Notes under the pieces: model-generated
The model's database searches: none
The model's input: only the letters and a program-made list of their open reading frames with translations
What the model was told of the DNA's origin: nothing
Shown here: piece by piece, positions 49,100-60,800 of the stretch
Numbering within the stretch: the first letter of the stretch is position 1
Layout of the letters: every line of letters starts with the position of its first letter
Position numbers and translations under genes: made by a program
NCBI RefSeq assembly: GCF_025151045.1
Contig: NZ_CP102285.1
Location: forward strand, 62,001-126,000
Origin: Parabacteroides johnsonii DSM 18315
GTDB taxonomy: Bacteria > Bacteroidota > Bacteroidia > Bacteroidales > Tannerellaceae
Length of the DNA: 64,000 nucleotides
Direction: 5' to 3'

Positions 49100-51007
49100 A
49101 TGACAGAATGCAAGGATGAACACATATTAAATTCCATTGATTACCCGGAGGATTTGCGCAAGTTGTCCCCTGATAGATTGGGAGAAGTATGTGCAGAGTT
49201 GCGTCAATATATAATAGATGTATTATCAGAAAACCCTGGACATCTTGGGGCAAGTCTCGGTACGGTAGAGCTGACGGTCGCACTACACTATGTTTTTAAT
49301 ACTCCTTATGATCGTATTGTATGGGATGTAGGACATCAGGCGTATGGTCATAAAATACTGACTGGACGTCGAGAAGCCTTTCATACGCTCCGAAAATTTA
49401 GAGGAATCAGTGGTTTTCCTAATCCTCAGGAAAGTACTTTTGATGCGTTTGTTGCCGGACATGCTTCTAATTCCATTTCGGCAGCTATGGGTATGTCGGT
49501 TGCTTCTGCACTGAAAGGAGAAAAAGACAGGCATGTGATAGCTGTGATCGGTGATGGGGCCATGACGGGTGGTTTGGCGTTCGAAGGTCTGAATAATGCA
49601 TCGGCTAATCCAAACAACCTACTTATCATTCTTAATGATAACGATATGGCAATAGATCAAGCAGTCGGTGGGTTGAGTCAGTATCTGGTGGATATTACAA
49701 CCAGCCAGGCATACAATAAAATGCGCTATGATGTGTACCGCGGATTGCGGAAGATGAAACTGATCAATAATGACCGTCGGGGAAATATTCTTCGTTTCAA
49801 CAATAGCCTGAAAGCATTGCTCACTCAACAACATAATCTGTTTGAGGGATTCAGCATTCGTTATTTTGGTCCGATCGACGGGCATGATGTCGATTATATG
49901 ATCAAAGTCTTGAATGATATAAAAGATATGGAAGGCCCGAAACTGTTACATATCAAAACTAAAAAAGGCAAAGGATTCAAGCCTGCTGAAAAGTCAGCAA
50001 CGGAATGGCATGCTCCGGGGTTGTTCAATAAGGAAACAGGAGAACGTATCATTGTTCATAAACTGAATGAGCCCCAGCTTTATCAGGATGTTTTCGGACA
50101 TACCCTTGTTGAGTTGGCCGAACAGGATGAACGGATCGTGGGAATTACTCCTGCCATGCCGACGGGCTGTTCCATGACTTATATGATGAAAGCGTTCCCG
50201 AAGCGGGCGTTTGATGTTGGGATAGCCGAAGGGCATTCGGTAACTTTTTCTGCCGGACTTGCCAAAGAAGGGATGATTCCTTTCTGTAATGTCTATTCTT
50301 CTTTCATGCAGCGAGCATACGATATGGTGATACATGATGTTGCCCTCCAGAATCTTCATATGGTGATCTGCTTGGACCGCGCTGGTTTGGTTGGCGAAGA
50401 CGGGGCGACGCATCATGGGGTGTTTGACCTCGCTTATCTGCGTCCGGTCCCGAACTTGGTTATCTCGTCCCCTTTGAACGAACTGGATTTACGAAACCTG
50501 ATGTACACTGGATATAAAGAAAATAACGGTCCTTTCGTGATCCGTTATCCGCGCGGAAAGGGAGAGATGGCGGATTGGAGGAATGAAATGCATGTTTTGC
50601 CGATCGGAAAAGGCAAGAAACTCCGTGATGGGGATGATATTGCGATCTTGTCGCTTGGCCCTATTGGCAATGAAGTGATAAAGGCTATAAAAGAGATTGA
50701 AGGTGATGGCATATCAATAGCTCATTACGATATGATTTATTTAAAACCGATGGATGAAGAACTGTTACATGAAGTTGGTAAGAAGTTTAGTCGTATCATC
50801 ACTGTTGAAAATGGCGTGATCAGAGGTGGATTGGGCAGTGCTGTTCTGGAATTTATGGCTGATAACGGCTATACCCCCAAAATTAAGCGGATTGGTGTTC
50901 CGGATGAGTTTGTCGAACACGGACCGATTTCCGAACTATATAAACTGTGTGGCATGGATGCCAAATGTATAGCAGAAGAAATAAAAAAGATGGTTATCGG
51001 AGGATAA
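49100..51007 (+). CDS. dxs: 1-deoxy-D-xylulose-5-phosphate synthase
   Basis: 635 aa, full length. Joins pyruvate and glyceraldehyde 3-phosphate, the first step of the MEP isoprenoid pathway; TPP dependent. Seen: [17 protein letters not shown] near residue 48, TPP-diphosphate motif [17 protein letters not shown] with NDND at about 150-180, the pyrimidine-binding domain ([17 protein letters not shown]) and the transketolase C-terminal domain ([15 protein letters not shown]). First chromosomal gene right of the ICE; 29 bases ahead of trkA, so probably co-transcribed with it. Confidence 0.97.
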   Translation: MTECKDEHILNSIDYPEDLRKLSPDRLGEVCAELRQYIIDVLSENPGHLGASLGTVELTVALHYVFNTPYDRIVWDVGHQAYGHKILTGRREAFHTLRKFRGISGFPNPQESTFDAFVAGHASNSISAAMGMSVASALKGEKDRHVIAVIGDGAMTGGLAFEGLNNASANPNNLLIILNDNDMAIDQAVGGLSQYLVDITTSQAYNKMRYDVYRGLRKMKLINNDRRGNILRFNNSLKALLTQQHNLFEGFSIRYFGPIDGHDVDYMIKVLNDIKDMEGPKLLHIKTKKGKGFKPAEKSATEWHAPGLFNKETGERIIVHKLNEPQLYQDVFGHTLVELAEQDERIVGITPAMPTGCSMTYMMKAFPKRAFDVGIAEGHSVTFSAGLAKEGMIPFCNVYSSFMQRAYDMVIHDVALQNLHMVICLDRAGLVGEDGATHHGVFDLAYLRPVPNLVISSPLNELDLRNLMYTGYKENNGPFVIRYPRGKGEMADWRNEMHVLPIGKGKKLRDGDDIAILSLGPIGNEVIKAIKEIEGDGISIAHYDMIYLKPMDEELLHEVGKKFSRIITVENGVIRGGLGSAVLEFMADNGYTPKIKRIGVPDEFVEHGPISELYKLCGMDAKCIAEEIKKMVIGG

Positions 51008-51036
51008 TATGTCCTTATAATTAATCTCTATATAAA

Positions 51037-52374
51037 ATGAAAATTATTATAGCCGGAGCCGGTGAAGTAGGAACCCACCTGGCAAAAATGTTATCACAGG
51101 AGAAGCAGGATATTATCCTGATGGATCCGAATGAGGAACGTTTGAATTTTACGAATTCAAGTATGGAGATCCTTCCTATGGTGGGTAATCCGACTTCCAT
51201 TCGAGATCTGGAAGAAGCCGGTATCAGAAAGGCAGACCTGTTTATCAGTGTCACGCCGGAAGAAACGACCAATGTGGCAGCCAGTATTCTGGCTTCTAAA
51301 TTAGGGGCACGTAAGACGTTGACACGTATCAACAATTACGAATATTTGCTCCCTAAAAATAAGGAACTATTCGAAAAGATGGGGATCGATTCCATGATCT
51401 ACCCGGAAATGCTGGCCGCCAAGGAAATTGTCACGGCTGTTAAACGTCCGTGGACTCGGCAATACTGGGAACTGTTCGGAGGCGCTCTGATCTTGATAGG
51501 TGTAAAGGTGCGCGATAATTCCCGACTTGTGAACAAACATCTGTTTGAACTGCTGAATGAACAGAAACTCTATCATATCGTTGCCATCAAACGGCAGAAT
51601 GAAACTATTATTCCTCGTGGTACGGACCGTATAGAATCGGGAGATATCGTTTTCTTTACAACGACTAAAGGCCATATCGAAGATGTCCGGTTGCATGCGG
51701 GCAAGCGAGACCCTGAAGTAAAGAAAGTCATTATTATGGGGGGGAGCCGTATCGCAATCCGTACTTGTCAATATCTTCCGAACAATATTCGTGTAAAAGT
51801 AATCGAAACAAACAAAGAAAAGAGTCATCGTATAGCTGAGGTTGTCCCTGGAAATGTATTGATTATCAATGGGGACGGACGTGATACTGACCTCTTGATG
51901 CAGGAAGGAATCAAAGATGCACAAGCATTTATTGCACTGACGGATAATTCAAGTACGAATATTTTGGCTTGTTTGGCAGCTAAACGCGCCGGAGTATTCA
52001 AAACCATCGCCAAGATCGAGAATATTGACTACATACCTTTAGCGGAGAGTATGGATATCGGTTCGGTTATTAATAAGAAACTGATTGCTGCCAGCCATAT
52101 TTACCAATTCCTGTTGGATGCAGACGTGTCGAACGTGAAATGTCTAACTTTTGCCAATGCTGATGTGGCGGAACTTGTTGCCCGTCCCGATTCGAAGATT
52201 ACCCGTAAGCAGGTAAAAGATCTGAACCTCCCGAAAGATTTAACGTTGGGTGGATTGATTCGTGACGGAGAACCTATGATGATCAAGGGGGATACACATA
52301 TCCAGGCTTATGATCACGTTGTTGTGTTCTGTTTGGATACGGCTATGCGTAAATTGGAGGACTACTTTAATTGA
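51037..52374 (+). CDS. trkA: Trk potassium uptake regulator TrkA
   Basis: 445 aa. Cytosolic NAD-binding gate regulator of the Trk channel. Two repeats of RCK_N plus RCK_C: first Rossmann IIAGAGEVGTHLAKML at residues 4-19, second VIIMGGSRIAIRTCQYL at about 231-247. Followed one base after its stop by trkH, the pore subunit, so the two form the usual pair. Confidence 0.96.
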   Translation: MKIIIAGAGEVGTHLAKMLSQEKQDIILMDPNEERLNFTNSSMEILPMVGNPTSIRDLEEAGIRKADLFISVTPEETTNVAASILASKLGARKTLTRINNYEYLLPKNKELFEKMGIDSMIYPEMLAAKEIVTAVKRPWTRQYWELFGGALILIGVKVRDNSRLVNKHLFELLNEQKLYHIVAIKRQNETIIPRGTDRIESGDIVFFTTTKGHIEDVRLHAGKRDPEVKKVIIMGGSRIAIRTCQYLPNNIRVKVIETNKEKSHRIAEVVPGNVLIINGDGRDTDLLMQEGIKDAQAFIALTDNSSTNILACLAAKRAGVFKTIAKIENIDYIPLAESMDIGSVINKKLIAASHIYQFLLDADVSNVKCLTFANADVAELVARPDSKITRKQVKDLNLPKDLTLGGLIRDGEPMMIKGDTHIQAYDHVVVFCLDTAMRKLEDYFN

Positions 52375-52375
52375 T

Positions 52376-53830
52376 ATGCTAAACATTCGTTTTATAATTA
52401 AGATGTTAGGGATGATGTTCATCCTTGAGACGTTATTTATGCTGGCTGCAACGGCAGTCGCTTTCTTATATAAAGGAAACGATTTCTATCCGCTTCTTCA
52501 GTCGAGTGGTATCATGTTCGGAACGGGAGTTCTTTTTATGCTGATCGGATTACGAGCCAACGAACATACGGCTGGACGCCGGGAAGGGATGTTGACCGTT
52601 ACTTTGACTTGGGCTCTTTTCTCCCTCTTAGGGATGTTGCCTTTTTATTTAGGGGGGTATATAGATAATGTGACGGATGCTTATTTCGAAACGATGTCCG
52701 GTTTCACGACGACAGGCTCTACCATATTGACCGACATCGAAGCACTTCCGCATGGGATATTGTTTTGGCGAAGCCTTACGCAATGGCAGGGTGGTATCGG
52801 AGTAATTGTCTTTACTGTCGCTTTGATGCCTATCATTGGCGGTGGTGCCATACAGATGTTCAATGCTGAAACACCAGGAATCACACATGAACGTTTTCGA
52901 CCTCGCATAACGCAGGTTGCCAAACGACTTTGGGGAGTTTATTTGTTTCTGACTATTATACTAATCGGGTTGCTTTGGGCGGGGCCGATGGATCTGTTTG
53001 ATGCAGTGAACCATGCGCTAACTTGTATTGCAACTGGTGGTTATTCTACTAAAAATGCCAGTATTGCTTATTGGAACTCTGCTTATATCGAATATGTCGT
53101 TACGATCTTCATGTTTATTGGGGCAACCAATATCACCCTGATTTATTTCTTTTTTAACGGAAAGCCCAAGAAGTTGTTTACAGATGAGGAAACGCGCTGG
53201 TTCTTTTGGTTTGTGCTGATTATAACAGCAATGTCAACGGTTTGGATTATGTATAAGGGAATTGTGGATGATTTTGGAACGGCTTTCAGGCAGGCCATAT
53301 TCCAAGTTGTGACATTGGTATCTACCTGTGGGTTTGCCACGGTCGACTATATTCCGTGGGGACCGTTCTTCTGGTTGTTGGCACTGGTCTTGATGGTGGT
53401 ATGTGGTTGTGCAGGCTCTACCTGTGGAGGTTTGAAGATGGGCCGTTTTGTGATCTTGACCAAGAACCTCTTTAACGAGTTTAAGAAGCAGACACATCCA
53501 CATGCCATTATTCCGGTACGTATGAATGGGCATGCCATTTCGGGTGATATTGTCCACCGGGTATTGGCTTTCGCTTTCGCTTATATTGCTTTAATATTTG
53601 TCAGCTGTATGGTACTGATGATCGACGGGATGGGATTTGAGGAGACGATCGGTGCTACTATCTCTTCGATCGGCAACGTTGGGCCGGGACTCGGTAGTTT
53701 GGGACCAGTTGGAAACTATGCTGATGTCCCGGCAGTATCGAAATGGTTCTTGTCTTTTCTGATGATGGTCGGACGTTTAGAAATCTTTACGGTGCTGACA
53801 ATCTTGTTGCCAGGATTTTGGAAGCAATAA
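52376..53830 (+). CDS. trkH: Trk potassium channel subunit TrkH
   Basis: 484 aa from ATG 52376 (MLNIRFIIKMLGMMFILE); the frame is open to 52310 but that part overlaps trkA. Polytopic membrane protein with four pore loops: SGFTTTGST, CIATGGYST, VSTCGFAT and ISSIGNVGPG, each carrying the selectivity Gly. Imports K+ using the proton or sodium gradient with TrkA. Confidence 0.96.
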   Translation: MLNIRFIIKMLGMMFILETLFMLAATAVAFLYKGNDFYPLLQSSGIMFGTGVLFMLIGLRANEHTAGRREGMLTVTLTWALFSLLGMLPFYLGGYIDNVTDAYFETMSGFTTTGSTILTDIEALPHGILFWRSLTQWQGGIGVIVFTVALMPIIGGGAIQMFNAETPGITHERFRPRITQVAKRLWGVYLFLTIILIGLLWAGPMDLFDAVNHALTCIATGGYSTKNASIAYWNSAYIEYVVTIFMFIGATNITLIYFFFNGKPKKLFTDEETRWFFWFVLIITAMSTVWIMYKGIVDDFGTAFRQAIFQVVTLVSTCGFATVDYIPWGPFFWLLALVLMVVCGCAGSTCGGLKMGRFVILTKNLFNEFKKQTHPHAIIPVRMNGHAISGDIVHRVLAFAFAYIALIFVSCMVLMIDGMGFEETIGATISSIGNVGPGLGSLGPVGNYADVPAVSKWFLSFLMMVGRLEIFTVLTILLPGFWKQ

Positions 53831-53939
53831 TTAATCAAGTATGGTTTGAGGGGTAATCCAAGTCTTTGACTTCATTTTATGCTTTTGACATTTAGATAGC
53901 AAAAGAAGGTTTTTGCGTTCAAATAGAATGTTAAAAAAT

Positions 53940-53960
53940 ATTACCCCTGCGGGTAATTTT
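53940..53960. terminator. Terminator after trkH
   Basis: ATTACCC (53940-53946) and GGGTAAT (53951-53957) form a perfect stem over CTGC, with T after it and A-rich sequence before it. 110 bases after the trkH stop. Confidence 0.75.
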
Positions 53961-54131
53961 AAATAGATGCCCTACAAATCCGATTTTTATAGGATAGTAC
54001 TATCATTTTGTATAACCATACTTGTGCAACAAAACGTAATAATCTCGTTTGTAAAGAGTGAGCTTTGTAGCCGACAGAACAATCTTTGAAATGCTCTCAG
54101 ATTATTAAAACAGTAACCGTATCAAAGTTTT

Positions 54132-54165
54132 TTTGTCGTCATATATACGCTTTTCTGTAATTTTG
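54132..54165 (+). promoter_or_regulatory. Promoter of ruvA
   Basis: TTTG (54132-54135) and TAATTTTG (54158-54165), spacing 22, match the Bacteroidetes consensus. Confidence 0.65.
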
Positions 54166-54203
54166 CGTTATAATTGATACGAATTACCCAAACAAAGAAG
54201 AAC

Positions 54204-54797
54204 ATGATCGAATATATTAAGGGAGAAATCGTCGAACTGACTCCAGCCAGGATGGTGCTGGAATGTGCCGGAATCGGCTACGAACTGAATATTTCCCTGA
54301 ATACATATACTTTTTATAATGGAAAGGCAGATGGTAAGGTCTACGTTTACGAGATCATACGAGAAGATGCCCACGTACTTTTTGGCTTTGCCGGGATAGA
54401 AGAACGCGAACTGTTCTTGATGCTGACCACCGTGCCAGGGGTAGGCCCTAACACGGCACGGATGATCCTTTCTTCCCTGTCACCATCCGAACTAGTACGG
54501 GCGATAGCCGACAAAGACGAAAATTCCCTAGTTGCAGTCAAAGGAATAGGAACAAAAACAGCTCAGCGTATCCTTGTGGATCTTAAGAACAAGGTGAAAG
54601 CGGTCGAAGGACTTACAACTGTAAGCACACCCAAAACTCCCGCGTCGAATAATGCCGTGGCGGAAGAAGCTGTCGCTGCACTGGTCATGTTGGGATTCCA
54701 GAAAGCCGCTTCACAAAAGGCGGTCCATACGATTCTCAAAGGTTCTCCCTCACTTGCTGTCGAGCAAGTGATCAAAACTGCTCTAAGAATGCTTTAA
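54204..54797 (+). CDS. ruvA: Holliday junction DNA helicase subunit RuvA
   Basis: 197 aa from ATG 54204 (MIEYIKGEIVELTPARMV). The longer frame from 54174 adds ten residues not usual in RuvA. OB-fold N-terminus, two helix-hairpin-helix motifs (LTTVPGVGPNTARMIL, AVKGIGTKTAQRIL), and a C-terminal three-helix domain (AVAALVMLGFQKAASQKAV) that binds RuvB. Binds four-way junctions as a tetramer. Confidence 0.97.
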   Translation: MIEYIKGEIVELTPARMVLECAGIGYELNISLNTYTFYNGKADGKVYVYEIIREDAHVLFGFAGIEERELFLMLTTVPGVGPNTARMILSSLSPSELVRAIADKDENSLVAVKGIGTKTAQRILVDLKNKVKAVEGLTTVSTPKTPASNNAVAEEAVAALVMLGFQKAASQKAVHTILKGSPSLAVEQVIKTALRML

Positions 54798-54798
54798 G

Positions 54799-54832
54799 CA
54801 ATTGACAATTGACTATAGACAATTGACAATTA
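54799..54832. repeat. Short repeat CAATTGACAATT between ruvA and sprA
   Basis: The unit ACAATTGACAATT occurs around a central ACTATAG: CAATTGACAATTGACTATAG then ACAATTGACAATTAAC. It is AT-rich, contains internal CAATTG palindromes and lies in the 37-base gap just before the sprA ATG. Confidence 0.7.
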
Positions 54833-54834
54833 AC

Positions 54835-57800
54835 ATGAGAAGAACACTAAAATTTATACTTTGGATAACAATTCTACTGTTTGGTGCAGGTCTGTATTCT
54901 ATGAATACGGATTTCCTGGCCTACGCAATGTCGTTGCCTGATACTGAATTGCTGGTCGTACCGGATGATACAGTGCCGAAGGTGCGCACCCGTTTTCCGG
55001 TAGCCAAGACAGTTCCTGAAGAATATCAGGATCTGACCAAGCAGTCGCCTGCTGACTTGAAGACGCCAGATAACGTGAAATCAGTGGTCGAATACGATAT
55101 CAGAACCGGGACGTATGTGGTTCGTACCAAATTAGGTGATGCCGACCTGACTACCCCTATTTCGTTGACTCCCGAAGAATACCAGGATTATAGTTTCCAA
55201 AAATCTGTTCAATCCTATTATCGCCAGAAAAACGAGGAAGAATTTCAAAAAGCGGCTAATAAACAGTTCAACTTAGCAGATATGCAGTTCAATATTGGGG
55301 CGGCGGAGCGTATCTTCGGACCGGGTGGTGTTCGGGTGAAGACGCAAGGATCGGCTGAAGTGGAGTTAGGTTTGAAGCAGAATAAAACCAAAAATCCGTC
55401 TCTGCCGGAACGTGCTCGTAACCGCACCTTCTTTAATTTCGACGAGAATGTTCAATTGAATGTGCAGGCATCGGTCGGCAGCAAAGTGAATTTTGATATG
55501 AACTATAATACCGAAACCTCTTTCGATTTTGACTCCAAAAAATTGAAATTAGCTTATACTGGGGAGGAAGACGAAATTATTAAGTCGCTGGAAGCCGGAA
55601 ACGTGAGTATGACGACCAGTAACTCCTTGATCAACGGGGGAGCAGCTCTGTTCGGTATGAAAGCGGATCTCCAGTTCGGGAAATTGCGAGTCAATGCGTT
55701 GTTTGCACAACAGGAGTCGGAATCAAAAACGGTCAGTTCTAAAGGGGGCGTGCAAACAAAACCTTTCGAATTGACGATTGACCAATATGACGAGAATCGC
55801 CACTTTTTTCTGTCGCACTATTTCCGTGACCGTTATGATGAGGCGGTGAAGAACCTGAATACGATTTCTTCTCCCGTCACGATTAGCAAGGTGGAAGTTT
55901 GGGTGACAAACAAACGGGCTACTTATGACCAGGCGCGTAATGTGGTCGCTTTTGCCGATCTGGCCGAGCATGCTAATATATCGAATACGGCGGTCGTTTC
56001 TCCTTCGGGGGCGTTATCTATCCCTTATAATAATACGAACACATTATATAATACCCTTAACCAGCAATTTTCTGGTGCTCGTGATATCAGTACGGTAAAT
56101 CAGGCGCTGGGAGGGACTTTCGTCAACGGTACGGAGTATGAAGAAGTGGAAAGCGCCCGCTTGCTGGATGCGTCCGAATATACGGTTAATACCAAATTGG
56201 GATATATCTCGCTAAAAACACAGTTGCAGGCGGATGAGGTATTGGCTGTCGCTTATAATTATACCTATTCGGATGGAAAGACTTACCAGGTTGGTGAGTT
56301 CTCGACTGACAATCCTTCTTCGGCTGCCTCTTGCCTGTATGTGAAGTTGCTGAAAGGAATTACCATGTCTCCCGATATGCCTTTCTGGGACCTGATGATG
56401 AAAAACATTTATTCGTTAGGAGCTTATTCTGTCCAAAAAGAGAAATTCAAGCTGAATATCATGTACCAGAGCGATACGACCGGTACATATGTCAACTATT
56501 TGCCGGAAGGAGCGATTGCCAATCAAATCTTGTTACGGGTGCTGAACCTGGATAGTTATGATTCCAATAATCAACCGCATCCGGATGGTATATATGACTT
56601 TATTGAAGGAGTGACTGTCCTGGCCGATAATGGGAAGATCATCTTTCCGAGTGTGGAACCGTTCGGCTCTTATCTGCGTAAAAAGATTAACAATGATGCG
56701 ATTGCCGATAAGTATGTGTTCCAGGAACTCTATGATTCGACATTGACTGTTGCCCGGCAGATTGCGGAAAAGAACAAGTTCAAACTGGAAGGAGAATACA
56801 AGGCCTCTTCGGGTGCCGAGATACAATTAGGGGCTTCCAATGTGGCACGAGGTTCAGTCAAGGTTACGGCTGGTGGAGCGATATTGACCGAAAATGTGGA
56901 CTATACCGTCGATTATACTTCCGGTGTGGTGACTATCCTAAATGAAAGTATTATTTCTGCAGGTACTCCGGTCAGCGTCTCGTTGGAAAACCAAACAGCC
57001 TATAATATGCAGCGTAAGACCATGATGGGATTGGACTTGAACTATCAGTTCAATCCGAATCTGATGCTAGGTGCTACTATCATGCATATGTCTGAAATGC
57101 CGTTGACCACAAAAACGACGATGGGCGACGAGGCGATCAAAAATACACTTTGGGGGGTCAATATGTCTTATAAGGGGGAAAGTCAGTGGCTTACCAATGT
57201 ATTTGACAAGCTGCCGTTGCTGAACCTGAGCAAACCCAGCCAGATATCTTTTAATGCGGAGTTCGCTCATTTGATTGCCGGACATTATGAAAACAAGAAT
57301 ACAGGTGGATATTCGTATTTGGATGATTTTGAGTCAACACAGAGTAATTTCGATCTCTCTGATCCTTATCCTTGGCAGTTGTCCAGTGTGCCTTATGACG
57401 ACGGTACACCCCAGCTATTTCCGGAAGCCGGACTGACCAATAATATCGATTATGGGAAAAGCCGTGCTTTATTAGCCTGGTACACAATCGACGGATTGTT
57501 CACACGTAAAAATTCTTCTTTGCGTCCAAAGTATATCACGACAAAAGATTTGTCCAACCATTATGTCCGTGCTATTGAGACAAGGGAGTTGTTTCCGCAA
57601 CGGCAGCAAAGCATGAGTGAAAGTAACACGCTGACAGTCCTAAACATGGCTTACTATCCTCAGGAACGCGGCCCATATAACCTGGATGCCGATAATATTA
57701 ATCCAGATGGAACATTGCAGAACCCGGAAAAGCGTTTTGGCGGTATGATGCGTAAGATAGACCAAAGTGACTTCGAGACGGCGAATGTCGAATATATCGA

Positions 57801-60800
57801 ATTCTGGATGCTTGATCCGTTTATCTATGACCGTCAGACTGCAGGTGGTGACCTGTATTTTAATTTGGGTGAGATATCGGAAGATATATTGAAGGATGAA
57901 AAGAAGTTCTTCGAGAACGGATTACCGATTGATGGAGATACATCAAAAGTAGATTATACGGTTTGGGGTAAGGTTCCCAAGCAGCAGAGTACGGTTTATG
58001 CATTCGATAATACGGCCGGTGCACGTTTATTACAGGATGTCGGCTTGAACGGGTTATCCTCGGACGAAGAGAAAGAATATCCGGCCTATCAGGATTATCT
58101 GAATAAATTGCGTCAGAAATTGAATGCAACAACTCTTACCGAGATGGAGAACGATCCGTTGCAACTGTCTCCATTCTTTGACCCGGCAGGTGACAAGTTT
58201 CACTATTTTCGTGGTTCAGACTATGATTCTCAGGAGGTGGATATCTTAACACGTTACAAACGCTACAACGGAACGGAAGGAAACTCGAAAGACATTAACG
58301 ATTCGGGCGAGCGCTACAGCACATCGTCCAAGACCGTACCTGATGTAGAAGACATCAATCAGGATAATACTCTGAACAAAAATGAAAAATATTTCGAATA
58401 CAAAGTCAGGATCACTCCGCAGGATACGGTTGTCGGTGAAAACTTTATTGCGGATAAACGTACCTCATTAGTAAGATTGGCGGATGGTACGACAGAATCC
58501 GTTACCTGGTATCAATTCAAGATTCCGGTAAGGCAATACCAGCGCCGTGTGGGGGCGATCAATGATTTCAAGACGATTCGTTTCATGCGTATGTATATGA
58601 CTGGATTTAAGGAATCGGTCGTATTGCGTTTTGGTACTTTACAACTGGTACGTGGCGAATGGCGATCCTATGAGCAGGATTTGTCCGATCCGAAAATGCC
58701 GCCCGCGGTAAAGGGTAAATTAGAAGTTTCAACTGTCAATATTGAGGAAAACAGTGACAGGGATCCGGTCAGCTATACATTGCCTCCAGGTGTCAGCCGT
58801 GTACTGGATCCGAGCCAGCCTCAGATCCGTCAGGAGAACGAACAGGCGCTTTCATTAAAGATAACGGACCTTGCTGCTCAGGATGCACGTGCCGTGTATA
58901 AGAATACAAACTATGATTTGCGGCAGTATAAGCGTTTGCAATTGTTTACACATGCCGAGGCTCCAAAATTGGATGTAAATGATCTTGCGGATGGCGATCT
59001 TGCTGTCTTTATCCGCTTGGGATCAGACTATAAGAATAACTATTATGAATATGAAGTCCCGCTGAAGTTAACTCCGCATGGGGAGTATAATTATAATAAT
59101 TCGGAACATCAGAAAATTGTTTGGCCAGCAGAAAATATGTTGAACTTCCGTCTGGAGATTCTGACAGACTTGAAGCTGGAGCGTAACCGGGAAAAGCGTT
59201 CTGGGGCAAATGGGGTGTCTTTCCAGACTATCTATTCAGGTAGGGACCCGGATAATGAAGGGAATACGATTCGTGTTAAAGGTAATCCAAGCCTTTCTGA
59301 AGTGAAGACTGTTATGATCGGTGTACGTAATGTGCGTAATAAATTGAAGAGTGGGGAAGTTTGGGTGAACGAATTGCGCTTGACCGACTTCAATGAAGAA
59401 GGTGGATGGGCTGCTAATGCGAATTTGAATGTCGCACTTTCCGATTTGGGAACAGTGAATGTGGGCGGACGTATCGAAACGGCTGGTTTTGGTGCTCTTG
59501 ACCAGTCTTTGAATGAACGCCGGATGGAAGACTTTAAGCAGTATAACGTGGCCACTTCTATCGAATTGGGTAAGTTGTTCCCGGAAAAGGCACAAGTCAG
59601 CATCCCGTTCTATTATGCCTATTCGAAAGAAACATATGATCCGAAATACAATCCGCTGGATCAGGATGTCAAACTGAAGGATGCTATCGATAAGGCGGAA
59701 ACAAAAGCAGAGAAGGATTCGATCCGTAACTATTCGCAAGACAGGACGGTTATCAAAAGCGTTTCATTTAATAACGTGCGTGTGAATATCAAGAGTAAGA
59801 ATCCGATGCCTTATGATCCGGCAAACTTCACGCTCGGATATTCGTACAGCATTAATGATAAGAAAAATCCGGAAACAGAATATGAAACGACAAAAGATTA
59901 CCGCGCTAATTTCGCTTATAGTTATGTGCCTTATGTCAAACCGATCAAACCGTTTGATAAATTATTGAAGAAAAACAACGGCTATACGCGCTATGCCAAG
60001 CAATTGGCGTTTAATGTAGCTCCGTCTATCAATTTCCAGACGGCTATGATGCGTAATTATTATGAGATAAAATTGCGCGACCTGACAGGGGCCGCAACAG
60101 GCGTTAGTAACGATATCCCGGTGACATTCAGCCAGAATTTCTATTGGGACCGTGCTTTCAGTTTGAATTGGGCTTTTACGAACAACCTGAACATAACGTT
60201 TAGTTCTGGAACGAATGCCCGTATCGAAGAACCGTATGTGCAGGTAAATAAAGAACTGAATCCGGATGGTTATCAGTTATGGAAAGATTCCGTAAAGAAG
60301 AGCATCGCTGATTTAGGTACTCCGATGAAGTACGACCAACAGTTTATGGCGACCTGGCAGTTACCGTTGCAACTGATCCCGGTTCTGGATTGGACCAATG
60401 CCTCTTTGAGCTATAATGCTACTTATAACTGGGACCGTGGAGCAACGGTAAGCGAAGATATCGAGATGGGTAACACGATCAAGAACCAGCGCCAATTCGA
60501 TTTGCAGGCGAACTTGAACTTGTTATCCCTCTATAACAAAAACAAATATCTGAAGAAGATCAACCAGAAGTTCAACAATACTCGGGCTACGGCTAAAAAG
60601 CCGGAGAAGAAGAAAAAGCCGAAGTTGGAGAAAGAAATTGTCCTGAATCCGGACAGTGCTACTGTTGTCGAGCATGGAATGTTTACGAAGAAAGTACAAA
60701 TCACGGCCAGAAGGACAGACGGACGTGTCTATAAAGTAAAGTTCAAGCCGATCAACTTTGCACAGGTCAAGATTTTGAACCAGGATACGGTACGTTTAAA

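Larger units (their letters stand above)
53831..54203. other. Intergenic region trkH-ruvA
   Basis: Holds the trkH terminator and the ruvA promoter. No gene or further structure recognised. Confidence 0.6.
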
